From assembly GCA_036345935.2 (NCBI GenBank), contig JADWOT020000008.1:1-64000 (forward strand): a stretch of 64,000 bases of DNA, read 5' to 3'. The position numbers were made by a program, and so were the translations under genes. Origin of the DNA: Taenia hydatigena (lineage: Eukaryota > Platyhelminthes > Cestoda > Cyclophyllidea > Taeniidae). The notes beneath the pieces were generated by a model. The model made no database searches. It worked only from the letters and a program-made list of their open reading frames with translations, and was not told the DNA's origin. Shown here piece after piece: positions 35,441 through 48,287 of this stretch. The first letter of the stretch is position 1, and the number at the start of each line of letters is the position of its first letter.

Positions 35441-38400
35441 AAGTTCTCAGCGGTCCGCTTGCTAGTTTTAGTAAAGCGAAGGGCTGGGCGCGATTGCATC
35501 CTCAACATTATCATTCAAACGTGTTTTTAGGTTATTTATTAATTTTACGCTTTTAAATTCTAACGATCAGGTCTCGTTCGTAGCTACGCAACTGACGTGA
35601 TCAACAATTTTATTGTAACAGGCCGAGTCTTCTTCTTTACCTTTGCTTTGGTAGTGCCTTCAAATCGGCCTCCGCTTTGCAGCCCTGACTGCTTCACTGC
35701 TGACATACTATGTGTCGAAGAGGCCTTAACCATATCCAGTTGTGCGTGCACCTCTTTTGACTATGAGCATTATCGTTAAGGTGCTGAAGTGTTGAGGCAG
35801 CATACACCTGTGACTCGGAGTTTTGCTAACTTGCAACAAAAGCCGGTGAAAGAGACCAATGAGAGAATTATCAAAACAAACCCACATTATTCATGATTCC
35901 GACTGGCAGAAATGCCACGCATTCAGCCAAAATTCCCTTATCTAGGTTTCCTTATCTAGGTCAAAGTCTTAGCACATTGAGACACCCAAAAAATTCAGAA
36001 GTAATTCAAAGATTATTTAAGTAACTCAGATCTATTTGTCATTTCATGTGCAAATTAAGCAGAAGGCAAGCAAAGGAGGCAGTCGAGTTCATTTTCTTTC
36101 TTTTAAGGAGTTTTTAATTCAAAGATACTACAACGAAAACTGTTCATTTGCCAAGAGGCTGGATGCTGTGACACTACGGGTTACCATGATCGAGCGCCGA
36201 AGCACTTAACGCCTAGGAGCACGGCTGCTGCGCGTCACATTACAGGCCAATCAGAAGTGGCAGCTTTGTCCAGAGCGGTGGGTCAACTAACGTGGTTGGC
36301 TGAGGAATGCTGTTAACACCAGTCATGTAATTCAGTGGAGATGAACTAAGGTTAACGATTTAATGGGTGCCATTGTGCCTGCTGCCGATTATTAAAATGA
36401 ACACAAAAGGTAACACTACTCTTCGCAAGTAGATTACTGAGGTATTGTAAGTGTTAAAGCAGATTTTTGCATACCTCAGCGTCTTTAGACACTATGACTC
36501 CAGCAGTTTTAAAAATTATCAGCTCATCATTAAATCGGCATCATAAATTTAATATAGTGAGGTCATTTGAAATCTGCTGGCAATGAATTTATTTGCGCCA
36601 ACATCTCTATTCGCCTGCGCATTATCATACCAGTGGTCAGCTGTCATACATGTCCAGGTAATCTCCATTGTCCACTACGTAGCGTTTCGCATAGCCAGCG
36701 TTGGCGAGTTCGGTGGCCGAACAAAAATGAACCGTCTCGTGTCCTCCGTTACTATCCCTGGGCCCTATTTATGACGTTTGGCCACTAACTAAAGCTTGGG
36801 TGTCAGAAAACACTTTGCCTATGTTCTCAGAAGTAATGGGAAATTGTTTGCATTGCTATATCTCCGCCCACCCGCAATCGATTGAATTCCCGTTTGATCA
36901 TCGCCACACTTTTACCGCATCTCTATTGGTAGTAGTTTACTTGATGCGATTCGCGTAGGGCGACAAATGCAGCTGCTGCATCACAAATTCCTAAAGGCAC
37001 CAAAGAAAATTCCTCGTGGTTTTTAACAATAATAAAACTAGTCGTTTTTGCCCGCTTTCGCTATCCTACTTACCGATACACTGATGTTGCGTCTAGACCA
37101 GATGGTTACTAAACCGTGCAGGTAGTATAACTAATCAGTTGTGTAAGAGAAATTAAGACACTCCTTCTTAGCTATAGATTAAGGCCTCTGCAGTCGATAT
37201 ACTGTGAGTGATTAAAATGAGGCATGGTGAATTTGATGGTTTTACAACCTCATAACAAGTCCCTTCTGCCACCAAGTGATAGGCTTCCTCCAGAAGAGTG
37301 CATAGCATACATTTGAGTGACTGTTAGATCTATCTAGTGCCCATCATATTATTATTGATAAGTATAGCTCTCAGAGTCTTTCCCTTGCACTGATGACATG
37401 GCCTTGGCTGCAACTCTGATGGTAGCATGTTAAGGCAAAATTTAGGATAAGATTGCGGCGCCAAGGGTCACACCTAACATAGTCATTCATAACATCTGAA
37501 ATGCTAAAATTTATTTAAAGTGCGGCTATCTTGAATGAAAACACTGGCAGAAATGGATTGCAGACATTTAGCAGGGCGAGGCCTTGGAGTCCTTGTCCAT
37601 GACCAAACCCGAGCACATGTCCGTGTTCGACCCAGGGCCCGTAAATTCAATTGTGTGTGGTGAGCGCAAACGTTCGACCTCGACTCTCGACGCGCAATCG
37701 CCGATAATTCTCTTCTGTTTTTAAACCTCGTTATCTCTGTTATCCAGTCATCCCATGATTAAACTTTTCCAAACAGTAGCTTTTGGTAGTCCATATTCAT
37801 TTCTCCTTACTTCATCTTTACCAACGCTCATTTACTCTTTCCTTTGTCGCCTCCACCACTATCACAAATCCTTTATCCTGTTATCTGTTCAATAACGATT
37901 AAATGCTTTGGTTGCACCCTAGGAACAATGCAAAATCACTGACCTCCCACCTGAATCGACACTCAGAATACGCGGCGCGCTTGACATGGAGGATTCGGTA
38001 AGTGTCTGTATCACCATTCTTAACTGGCAAGAGATGATTTCTCATTGATATTCCATCCTCCCTCAATTCCTTCTTCTCTTTACTTCCTGTTATCCGCCAC
38101 AGTGAAACCTTCCTCAGTGCCCTAGAGACCATTTATGGACTAATTTTACATTAAGACAACTCGCGCTGGATACGCTTGGAGCAAAAGACAAGTCCAGTTA
38201 CTCTCCAACCAGTACCTTATCCCCTTACTATTTGATTGAATGCAACGTTGCTCTATGCTGCCTTTTGGTCGTTTGGACGAATTGCGGTTGTAGAATTGCT
38301 TGGTATGAGAAGAGTGGCGAATTGACCTGCAGTATGTATAAAACCGCAAGACTGCCCATAGTGATGCAAATGATTGTAACCATGTGTTAATTTAATGAGA

Positions 38401-39924
38401 AAGAGTTCAACTAGGACTGGTTTTGTTAATTGTAACTGCAAGTATTTGTAGCAATTTTATGCAAGCCATCCCGCATACCGACCGCCGCGCAGTCCGACGT
38501 GTGACCCAACCCGAATTGTCCTCCTCTCTTACAATCATTAGAAAAGGAACAAATGTGATTCTTTCACTCACACCTCACATCCGTATTATCGTTGACGGTC
38601 ACACTAAAGTGTTGTTTCAATGCTAAAACTGACGAGTAAAGCGCAAAGCGCTCCGTGTCGGCTCTTCACTTCGGAAGTTTTTGATAAAATTTTCACCACC
38701 TTGTTGAAGAAGACGCTGGTGTGTATATGGACGCTTTCAGACAGACTAGTCCATACTTACTTTGCCAATGTGCTATCCCTTTGATAACTCGCGAAATTCT
38801 CTTAAGATTACAATTAATTGTGTTATGCCGCAGCTCAATTTGCAGCCAGTGGTAAACTACGCCATGGCTGCAGGATATATTATGTGCACTATTAGACGAA
38901 AAACTTACTAAGCGAGTGCTTTTATTTTCATCAACCTTGGTTGCGTACTTTTGCTTCTAAAGTTTACCTCACGGTAATTCACTTACAAGAGGGTCGAGTT
39001 CCACTTTGAAGCCAACGTCAGGTAAGCGCAATTTAAACAAAAATATTTAAATAGGTGGCTGAACACCACAATAATGCATCTCAAACCAGACAACAGCTTG
39101 TCAAGAAGGAAGAAGCGCTATCGCATAGGTGTCAAGTCCACTGCCCACAACTGTCTTCATCCCTTGCTCTGTCACTTGGTATCCGTAAATGCAGGCAAGA
39201 CCTGGAGTGTTCCATTCAGGAAGGAATGTTTCAGTGCCCCTAACTCAAGGTGGAGGACTTATTAACAGCGATATGAAAAGGTGACAATCATAAGTATGCA
39301 TTTTGAAAAGCGAGGTTTTATTTCTAAGCCTGAACGAGAAGCTCCACTCGAAGGCGTGTGCGCTCCACGAGTGGCGACTCGCATGCCAGCGCGTACTCGC
39401 TGTGACGAGACGCATCGGTGTCGACCAGTTAACTGCTTCCTCATTGAAACGAGGGTTGATTACGCCGTTTCGCTAAAGCATAATCCATCGAGCTCGGCAA
39501 TTTTATTATGTACACTCGAAAATAGCAGAGAGCAACTTGTCCTAAGACTGTGTGGGAAGATACTGGTGGCATAGACACAATAGTCACACATTTGTGGTCG
39601 GCATGGATTGATCGCGATCTCGTCTCGTTTTCACCAGTATTAATTTGCAAGTCTAAGTTAAGAATTGTTCCTAGAAGGTCGGCGTTAGTTTAGTAGTCCA
39701 CCACCATTGAGGCCTTGCTGATCTGATGATTGACAGCAGTTGCTCCCTTCTTTGCAACATGGTTGTGGTATCACGCCAACAAGGCTGGGGTCGTTGTACA
39801 ACAATTTGCGCTGATGCAATGGCAAATTTTAGCACAAAGATTTATTCATGGCTTAGGCAAATGGAGGAATTCTAGAGCAATGCAACATGCTTGCTAAAAG
39901 CAAAAGAATAACCGGCATGCTCAC
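35441..39924. other. Region with weak coding candidates only
   Basis: No recognised gene. Three short frames look more protein-like than background: 36583-36774 (+, ATG-started, hydrophobic N-terminus), 37899-38132 (-, ATG-started, basic and hydrophilic) and 38423-38626 (+, basic). The segment at 39370-39415 has CGCGTACTCGCxxxxACGAGACGCAT, a word set also found in R1 near 30905, so a small R1-derived piece may lie there. The rest holds nothing I can identify. Confidence 0.35.
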
Positions 39925-42105
39925 TCTCACAGGCTTATCAGGCTTCTGCTAAGAATGCATCATTCTGGTTAGCACCTAAAAGGCTAATCTCATGGTAGTT
40001 AAACCTGCCTCTCCCATGTCCTCAGTGATTTTCGAGAGAAGTGCGAAGCACAGGCAGCTAACGTGATTAGGCTATGTTTTGTTAATTAACACAAGTTACC
40101 CAAAAGAGTGCAAAAACCAGGGGATTAATATCAAAGGTTCCTGGACCGTGCGCCACCTTTCGCATCTCGATGAACTCACGCGATTTGCGGTCTGCTTTGG
40201 CCTTGATTTGAAATCTGCTTAGCCCGTAACGTCCACCAATCTCCAGTTGATGCTCTATCACTTGAACGATATTAAGGGAGCGCAAAGTTGGTCACTTAAA
40301 TATAAAATCAAAGCTGTCTAATCTTAAAATCGATATTCCGTAGTCTTCAACACAAACTCAACGTGTATTCTAACTAGTGTGAAGTGGCGAATGTATTTAC
40401 AATTCAACTTCGATGTTGGGAGGTCAGCAACAAGGGTAAAGGCAGGAAAAATGCATCCCGGTGTCTGTAAGTACATGCCATCGGATGCCACGCGTGTGAT
40501 GAGGCCGTCGGCAGGAAAGCCGACGGAGTAAGAGACATCTAGTCGTGATACCAAACACCAATTGTGATCGACTAGTTTAATCAAGTAATGCAAGCAAACA
40601 GCCTTCGATGTATCAAATTCGCATCTCAAAATTATTGATGCTTAGAAAGTTCTCATCCCCATACGTCGAGGTTAAACGCTTAGAAATAAATGTACCATTC
40701 TACTATACGAAAACGCCTTCACAAAGAAAATGACACCAAGCTAATAAATTGCCTACGGCTCGACAGTTCCTAATCACTTTTACTTTGTTTCAAACACACC
40801 CACTGCATAAATCCATAGTTCTTTTCCATATGACATAATGACAGGCCCACTGTACCATCTTTACAAAATTGATAGCCGAATAGTTTTGCGCCGGTCGCAC
40901 CAAATGCGACAACCATCAGGTAAGTTGGTAAACGCAACATAGCGGATACCACCTACTGCCTCATACATCTTTCGCATGCAGTCCAAGTTTGGATGGAGAT
41001 CTGAAGTTTGCCGCATCGAGCCTGTCACAACAAGCGTTTGCTTTGGCGTGAAGACATCGGCTATGGCATTCAGGTGTCCACAATCTCAATGCTCAAAATC
41101 TGGATAATCAGGATATAAAATGACACAGTTGTAATCGCTCAGCCGCATCCTTCCTCTTCCTTCTCCATCTTCTTCAGACCATTCTCGCATGTCCAGTACG
41201 GTGCCACCTGCTTTTCTCAAGAATGGATTCCTTGACACGTCCAAGCAGAGACATGTGGAGGGAGCAGAATGCAGTACTGGCAAGTCGTATTTGTAGCGTC
41301 TCATCCGGCACGACGACAGTCTTGTGCACTGACATGGCGTGGTGATCAAGCAGCTAATCGGAACTTGTGCATTAGCGGGAAACACTTCCGACTTGAGATC
41401 ACGGAAGATCTTCTCCACGTTATTGTAATACTCTCTTGCATGATCAAAACAATGAGAGTGCCACTCTGCGTTCGTGAAGAATAGCGCCCAGCAGAGGTGT
41501 ACGTCCACCGACTTTATGCCCTTTACGCTGCGGTGGATACTAAGGGTTTGAGTAGGAATTCTTGATTTGGTCGCTCATCTGTTGACTTCTCCTAAAGCAG
41601 AACACTTAATGGTAAATTTTGGCAACTTTCGGGACGACGTTGATGTGAAAGGGGTTTAGTAAAGTTATCCAACGGACGCAGAATTAATCGAACCCACCTG
41701 ATACATCGCCATGCAAATCTGATATGAACTGTCCAAATGAAGCCTCTTTATTCATCGAGTGATCACCAACGTCTCACATAAAGCCAATCAGCAAGACCCA
41801 ACGAACGGCTAAAATTCTCAGGTGCTACGCAGATCTGTTTGGAAGGATGCGTGCAAGTCCTAGCTGCCAGTCTTGCGATTTGCAATGATGTTGTGTTGAT
41901 TTATTCATCACTAATAAGAAGCATACCAGATTTTAGAATATGGTTTTTGAGCATATTGCAAAGAAATATTAAAATGCTTTTTGACATGAATTGGTGTGAA
42001 CAGGTATATATACACATCTAGGTATTAGCTAAACTAATACAAGTTGCAAAGTATGCGCTCTTGCTTTGCTTTTGAAAATAGGTGAACATTAACTGGATCT
42101 TATTA
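39925..42105 (-). repeat. R1 repeat copy C
   Basis: Colinear on the minus strand with copy A: 39925-40330 matches 21215-21620, the flank 40380-40800 matches 21700-22100, the broken ORF lies at 40820-41508, and 41700-42105 matches 23110-23590. Both ends are abrupt. Confidence 0.75.
40820..41508 (-). pseudogene. Broken copy of the R1 ORF
   Basis: The first 140 codons (41508-41089) are open from an ATG and align with the two intact copies (PANAQVPISCLITTP, GGTVLDMREWSEE, CVILYPDYPDFEH), followed by a TGA at 41086-41088 where the other copies have Arg. About ten codons around the VSTDV..NQWD stretch are deleted in frame. Downstream DNA continues to align to about 40820 but with indels and stops; the IWCNRWQ region has lost its frame. 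It keeps the conserved upstream segment SVKGIKSVDVHLC that copy A has lost. Confidence 0.65.
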
Positions 42106-42589
42106 CACCACTTCTCAAGAACCGTTCAAATTGTAATCTTAGATAGTAAAAGTCTTGCCTTCAAGCCAATGTTCAAAAATTGGTCTAATCCGACTGAGTA
42201 GTTGCGTATAATCAATGCCTGTATGGCGTAAGTCGTGATTTATGCAGTCTGTGTGATGCGAATCATTACGCCACATCATATGTTAAAACCCGCCATATCA
42301 CAGCTTGCTAGTAAAAATCTCACACTGCACTGTGTTTAACAAATAGATATGCGTGAATTTCCCACTTCGCCTCCAGGTTTCACAATCATACGTGGACTGA
42401 TTAGTGAGTCACTGGTAGCTGCGTCCCTACCAAATCCAGCTTTAGTTTGCTTCGTGCTTAAATCGTTGATTTCGTGCGGTGTTTGCAATCGTCTTGGCTG
42501 TTTTTAAAGGACTTTAGCTTAATCGCCATTGTATATATTACCGCATGCCTATTACCCACAATAGGTAGAAGGGCGTGAACTCTCGAGGT

Positions 42590-42814
42590 CTATGTGGTGG
42601 TTTGTGAAATTCCATATTCTCCTGCAAGTACCATGCTGCTAATGGTACAACGATCTCTGACATCGGCTGACGACAGCGTATAGTACACTTGCCAGATATT
42701 TATGCTATTCTCCTTCACAGTGTTTCTCCGGGCGTTCTGTACCAAGTGCTTCTGGTTGGTCCAAAGCCGCTTAAAGTGGTTTTGAATGCGAAGCAGATTA
42801 GTGAACCTGTGCAT
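42590..42814 (-). CDS. Candidate small ORF, unrecognised
   Basis: A 74-codon ATG-started frame with plausible codon use; hydrophilic, with a basic first half (NHFKRLWTNQKHLVQNARR) and a neutral second half. No domain is recognised. The opposite strand is also open over part of it (42689-42934), so the coding strand is uncertain. It lies about 500 bp outside R1 copy C. Confidence 0.25.
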   Translation of the reverse strand: MHRFTNLLRIQNHFKRLWTNQKHLVQNARRNTVKENSINIWQVYYTLSSADVRDRCTISSMVLAGEYGISQTTT

Positions 42815-42934
42815 GTGTACTTTAACACCCGGCTTTGCGATTCAAAAACACTTTCATTGATTAGAACAAAATTCTGCACTTGTTACTGTTTTGAAGTTAA
42901 CTTCCACGGAGTCTGCAAGCTGCTAAGGGCATAA

Positions 42935-45070
42935 GCGCAACCTTTGCGACCACTATAATTATTAATGAAGTTGTACTTTTAGTAACTACACTTGAGAGAT
43001 GAAACTGGCGTGTAATCGCCATTCATATCGTGCAGTGCACTGTGCTTTAGAAAGTCATTTTATCCAAAAAATCGACTAGTTATTTAAAAAATAAGTTTAT
43101 TAATAAATCACTACCGAACAAATTATGGAATGCAGCATGCTATGCCCTTTATTAGCCGTTAACGGGTAGTTCGAGCAGGATCAAATCATCTGAGTCATGC
43201 CGTACAGCAATGGGATGGTCTTTGGCCTAATCAGAACAATCCGTGTTGTCGTACTCTGTGTTGATATAAGTGTAGGCAAGTTTAATTTCCTTCAATATGA
43301 CTTATCAATATTTGAATATTCACATCTTTGCCATGTGTGATGATGACAGCGATAACTTGTTGCTTCGGAGAAAACTATCATACAAAGTAGTCGCATGAGC
43401 ATAGGGCTAGTCGCAGCAACTCTATGCTAGAACAGAATAACTGCATTTTTAATTCATGTCTATAACTTGGCTAGGCTTGTTCATGGCAAATTGGAATTCT
43501 TTTTCTCGGTCTACCATTTAGTTTACATGTTCCAAAGCAATTAACGCATTCTCCCAAATCCATGCAGGGTAGGATCTTTTGAGATCCTTGAGAGGGATGA
43601 TCAAATAGCTAACGTTAAGTGCACTAACTCACACTCAAATTCACTTAAGATGCAGTTGTGCTAAATATGGCAAGTCCTACTTCAAGGTTTAGCAAAGTTA
43701 AAATTGAGAGCTGATGCTGATGCAACATTTTGAATCAAAAAAATTAACGCAAGCCCGCTGTGAATCATCAGTTACCTTAGCCTAAAACCGACCTATAAGG
43801 TCAAAAAGGCGCTTTTAATAAAGAGCCTAAAATTAAGTGAATTACAATCCTTCGGTCTAAAATTATGGCAGTTTTGCTAATTTGAATTCACAAATTTCGC
43901 ATTCTGAGTTATGGATTTACTACAATTTTATGCAAAAATCTACTAGAGTGCGCCAAGGCCATCAGTGCAGAGAGTCTGCGATTACCGCCAAAGCGCTATC
44001 AAATGAGATGGCATAAACGAATTGCTAATAAACCTATGAGACAGCTAAGAAGCAACGCCAGAAGCTAAAAACATGGTGGCATTAGGCTTTTCCGCCTCAC
44101 TTCTTGGACACGATTTCTGTTAAATGTTGTCTTAAAACTGATTAGTTAACATCTATCCACACACCAGGTTCAGTTACTCACAAGGCCTCGCTGGAGAAGG
44201 ATTTAACCGGCCTCACGCAATCTTTGGCTGGACGTGCTATGCTCTAATCTCCATATTATTAAGTCGAACCATCACAAATTTTTGATTCCAAAGCTCAAAT
44301 AGTTGCCTTGGTACGTCTGTATGTCAATCTAATGGATTGCATCTGGGTGGGTGGCAAGGTTTTTGCAAGAATAATAATGTTGCTGCCACTTATGAATGAT
44401 ATGCACTGTGTAAGTCTGATTAATCATATCTAAATCAGGAGAGACTTTGCCACGTACATTTCATTTTAAGAGAGAAGAGGCGTGTGCTGTCACATCGATG
44501 GCCAAGCTGGTGGAACTGAAAGGCACCATCTTGAGGTGATTATCACGGTAGCTGCATGTCATTGGTCCAATTGCAAAACTCACAAATTTTCAGCTCTGAC
44601 AAGCCGACTAAATTCTGGTCCGAAGCCATGAGTGCGTGGCTTTTTGATTAAAATTACCTACACATTTAAAACAGGTATGATAATTAATTTTAAAGTGCTG
44701 TTATTATGAAATTGGTCGCAATGCGTGTCGAGTTAAAGATTATCAAAGCGTTCCCATTTTGTGAGATTTGAAAATCTAATAAGCGATGCCGATTTATGCT
44801 GAATTTTTTTGCTTGCTGCAGCTGGGGAGCGGTAACAGTTCTATCTGCACTTGCTACGCGGTAGTGGGATATGAATAAATAACATATGAGGATGAAAGAC
44901 GAATTTCAAATTTGAGTACGCTTGGTCATCAACAGGCTGAAGAACAAAAGAAGAAGTGGCACAGTGCCAATTATGTCCTTTGATTCCACCTTGCTATTCG
45001 ATCAAACGCATAAACTGGTACTAGGTAGCGGACAACTGATGTGTTAAATCAGCCAATCTGAGACCTCGAT
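42935..45070. other. Unassigned region
   Basis: No frame of 60 codons or longer on either strand and no repeat match noticed. This is the emptiest stretch of the window for coding potential. Confidence 0.5.
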
Positions 45071-45219
45071 ATTGACTCGGAGATGGCACCTTTGTGTTCA
45101 CTACGAAGCTATGACAAATACTCCAAGATGGACATAAAGAGGTCGCAATGTTAAGTGTTGCAATGGCAGACGTGTTCTAGATTCTTGCCAAGTGATAGGA
45201 TAAAGGTGCAAGTGCAGCA

Positions 45220-45241
45220 GACCGCCGTTTAAACAGCGGTC
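45220..45241. repeat. Near-palindrome kept in both duplicate copies
   Basis: A 22-base interrupted palindrome of the form GACCGCCG-TTTAAA-CAGCGGTC with one mismatched pair. In the other copy (51180-51196) it survives as ACCGCT/AGCGGT around a 5-base loop although the surrounding bases changed. It could be a protein-binding site or hairpin. Confidence 0.45.
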
Positions 45242-46046
45242 TCTACTCCTCAAAATTCCTATTTGATCACCCCTTATTTCAAGGAAAATAACAACACATG
45301 CTAAGAGATTATGAGTTTTTTCGCAAGGACTTTCCGGCGAACCAATTTAAGTGAACTTGCAGTGTGGACAATCCTGCAAGAATAGCTCATGAAATGCAAT
45401 CAAATCAAGCGTAAAGCGGAGGTGAAATTGGCACTTAGTGCAACTTGGTAGTGCTTACAAGATTGAGCCACCAAGAACAGATGCCTTCATTGCAAATTTA
45501 GGCTATCACAAGTGATCAGGTGGGCTAAAGTGAACCGTGGTACAGAAATAGGTGCAAGAACACATTACATTTCGGTTAAATAGGAAGGAAGCGCTAACAG
45601 CGGTCCAAATCGTTGGCACATGGGATTCTTGCGTACTCGGTTCCATGTTAGACAGACTTACTCTAACAGGTTAATCCTCATATGCGAACCAGAGTCACTT
45701 CTTCAGTTGTCTATTTTGCACTTATTGGCACTAAATCCAAGAAAAATAACACCAGATACTGTCCAGCTTCCCATGACCTTGCCAGCATTTCCATTTCAGC
45801 TCAGATTGCTCCCTCACCGAGCACTACGTAAAAAGGAATCAGAGGGCGACACTGACCTACGCATATTTGGAGTTGCCACACAAACGCTTCCACATGCAAG
45901 GTAAAACGGAGGAAAGGGCACACCAGCAGGATTAAGACTATAAGCTATATAAACGAAAGCCGATCAGTAAGAGCAAAAGCGTTGCAATTAATAAAGCGCC
46001 AGACCACCCAGCAGTGGCGGACCGATAGAAAGAACAGCGAGCACAA

Positions 46047-46118
46047 GGACCTGGCAGAGATTTGAATCTGGGGCCTCTCGCACCCTAAGAGAGTATCATA
46101 CCGCTAAACCACCAAGCC
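46047..46118 (-). pseudogene. tRNA-Pro(AGG)-like gene, probably degraded
   Basis: 72 nt on the minus strand fold as a tRNA: acceptor GGCTTGG/CCAGGTC (paired with G-U pairs), anticodon loop TTAGGGT with anticodon AGG, and a near-canonical B box AGATTCAAATC. The anticodon stem has one mismatch (CTCTC against GCGAG). It recurs at 52011-52081 as part of the duplication. Read as a tRNA pseudogene or the head of a tRNA-derived SINE. Confidence 0.6.
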
Positions 46119-46658
46119 GGTACTTCACCCTCCTCCTGCCCTCCACCCATCCCCTTCTCCCTTGTTGCTTCTTCATTTTATCACCTCTCTTCACTCCTTC
46201 ACTCACTCAACCAGCCACTTAGCCAATCGACCATCCATCGCCACGGAGCGCAGCCCAACGCAACGCTACGCCGTTCAATGCAATCACCTCCCCTTCTATT
46301 CTACCACCATCTATCTCTGCCCTCCACGTGCCACGCGTCCGCCCTACCCTTTTCTGCCTTCCGACGCCAACACTACTCACACCGAATACGCCCTCCTCTC
46401 CAAAAATGCACCCACATTTATACCTCCTCGTCCACCAACCACCTTTTCCGCTTACTCATCCACCCACCCACTCTTTAATGCCCAAAAAGCAGTCCACTTA
46501 TCAACCTATCGGTCCATTTATCTTCTTCCGTTGCTACTTACCTACCGAATCATTCGTGCCCATCTACCAACACCGTGAGATGTAGCCTGCAAACTGCAGC
46601 ATGAATGAAGGCACGCACACATGCAACTCCAGCAGGCCAGCAGACCTGTGGCGGCGGG

Positions 46659-46665
46659 TATAAAA
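46659..46665 (+). promoter_or_regulatory. Candidate TATA box
   Basis: TATAAAA preceded by GC-rich sequence, with a TCACTC initiator-like word about 29 bases downstream (46688) and an ATG 67 bases downstream (46726). The whole arrangement is kept in the second duplicate (52604-52610). Position relative to the initiator fits an RNA polymerase II core promoter. Confidence 0.4.
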
Positions 46666-46725
46666 TGCACCACCACCAGGTGGCGTCTCACTCTTGCCAG
46701 AAGTTGGGCTCCAATTCACGCTTGC

Positions 46726-46992
46726 ATGAGTTGCCTTTGCAATTTATGCTTCTCCGCGTTCATTGTTTCTCCTTTTGCTGGCGTTCTAACTGATATTTAC
46801 AAATTTTCCCATTATTATTTTGTTATAGAATGTGATAAAATTAACTTAAATAAATTCGTTGTATGCCATGTTGTTACATTGGTACGAATATTACACTTGG
46901 GTTTAAGAATAACGTATAATTTGCAAACAGAAAGTCATTGCATTTTGGTTTCTGCCTTGTTGCCGCCTATCCCAAGCACTTTTCAATCTTAA
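46726..46992 (+). CDS. Small ORF downstream of TATA box
   Basis: 88 codons from the first ATG after the candidate promoter. The N-terminus (MSCLCNLCFSAFIVSPFAGV) is hydrophobic and could act as a signal peptide or membrane anchor; the rest is mixed and AT-rich. The first ~20 residues are retained in the second duplicate, but that copy is frameshifted and stops after 37 codons (52671-52784), which argues against a conserved protein. A TTTTGTTATAG at about 46828 could be an acceptor, so the true structure may differ. Confidence 0.25.
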   Translation: MSCLCNLCFSAFIVSPFAGVLTDIYKFSHYYFVIECDKINLNKFVVCHVVTLVRILHLGLRITYNLQTESHCILVSALLPPIPSTFQS

Positions 46993-47207
46993 TGTGTCGT
47001 TTTGCTAAGTGCGTGGTTGACTTGTCTCTACTTCTCCACCAACTTTTGAATCTCCCTTTTTTGATTGTTTTCGCAGCGGCATCATATCAAGTCTTGCACG
47101 CAATCGCAGACAACAGCACTAACCTGCCTCATGCTAAGGATAGACTGAATCAATGAAATGCACCGTGTCGACAGTAGAAGAACAGTGTGTGTACTAACCA
47201 GCCTTAC

Positions 47208-47445
47208 TCAGTCAGGTAACCTTAGTCTCATAACTGATCCTGTGATTTGATGCATCAACTTCCCCGCGACGACCTGCATGGGTTCCGAACGCGCTATCTT
47301 AGCAACCATTACATCCCCATAATCACCTAAACCGCTTCCTCCTCCACCTCTTCCTCATTTCGCTCCCACTGCGCCAAAAGAAGGAGAACCAGCACCAGAG
47401 ATGCGTCGTCCACCAGCATGAGGGAGAGGGCATTTCGACCTGCAT
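47208..47445 (-). pseudogene. Disrupted copy of the 53157-53393 ORF
   Basis: Aligns with the intact ORF in the second duplicate but has a one-base insertion in the Pro-rich start (frameshift) and an AAA-TGA stop where the other copy has Arg. The C-terminal codons (VVAGKLMHQITGSVMRLRLPD less its end) are unchanged at DNA level. Confidence 0.45.
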
Positions 47446-48287
47446 TGAATGCGTAGGCCACCTAAGGACAAGCAAGTGATGATAGTGAATGACACACATG
47501 GTGTAGGCAATTTCCGTGCCATACAGCGTAAATCAAGGTGATAAGCGGAGTGGTTTTCTGCGCGTAAATTTAACAGCTCATGATGATGCCTATTGTGAAC
47601 GATGAGACAAACCCTAAAGCTGCTTATATCTGTACCAAGCACGCAAGACATTTGAGAGATGCAGCCGTGCTAAAGACGGTCGTATGTCCATGCAGCAATA
47701 AAGTTCCTGGTGGTGGTAATCCATTCGCAGCCCACAATAGGTGGTTTCGTGGACGTTCAGCAAATGAATCATGATGACTAACGCTTATCTTGGCAGTAAA
47801 TTGCACAAGGAACGAAGCTTCTACAGAAACTGAATGAAAACATTCCAAGGCATTTACCCGCTGTGTACCAAGACAGAAGAGCATTTTATCCCAGGATGAA
47901 GCTGCCCAGGCACCGATTAAAAGCTGGGCGACGTATGCAAACTTATAAAGGAAAAGTGGGGAAAAATAGATGCCGATCTCACTGCTATATGTTTGCACAT
48001 TTCAGTTACAAAAGTTCTAATGTAACGAGCGATGCTCGTAGTCATCCGAAGACAATTTTAAGGGTGCTACTCCGACTTCCTATTCTACATTCCTTTCGGC
48101 AGAACATATGCCGAAGAAAAACAATCGCACTAAAACACGAGGCATGCATGGATATTCCACCATTTTCGCGTCTCAAACCTGCAAGAAGCTCAGATTGCAA
48201 TCCAGACTAAATATTAAATGTTATGCGACATAGCTTCTCAATGACCAGGCAAAAGAACCATCAAACGCCATTCAAATTTACCTAGCT

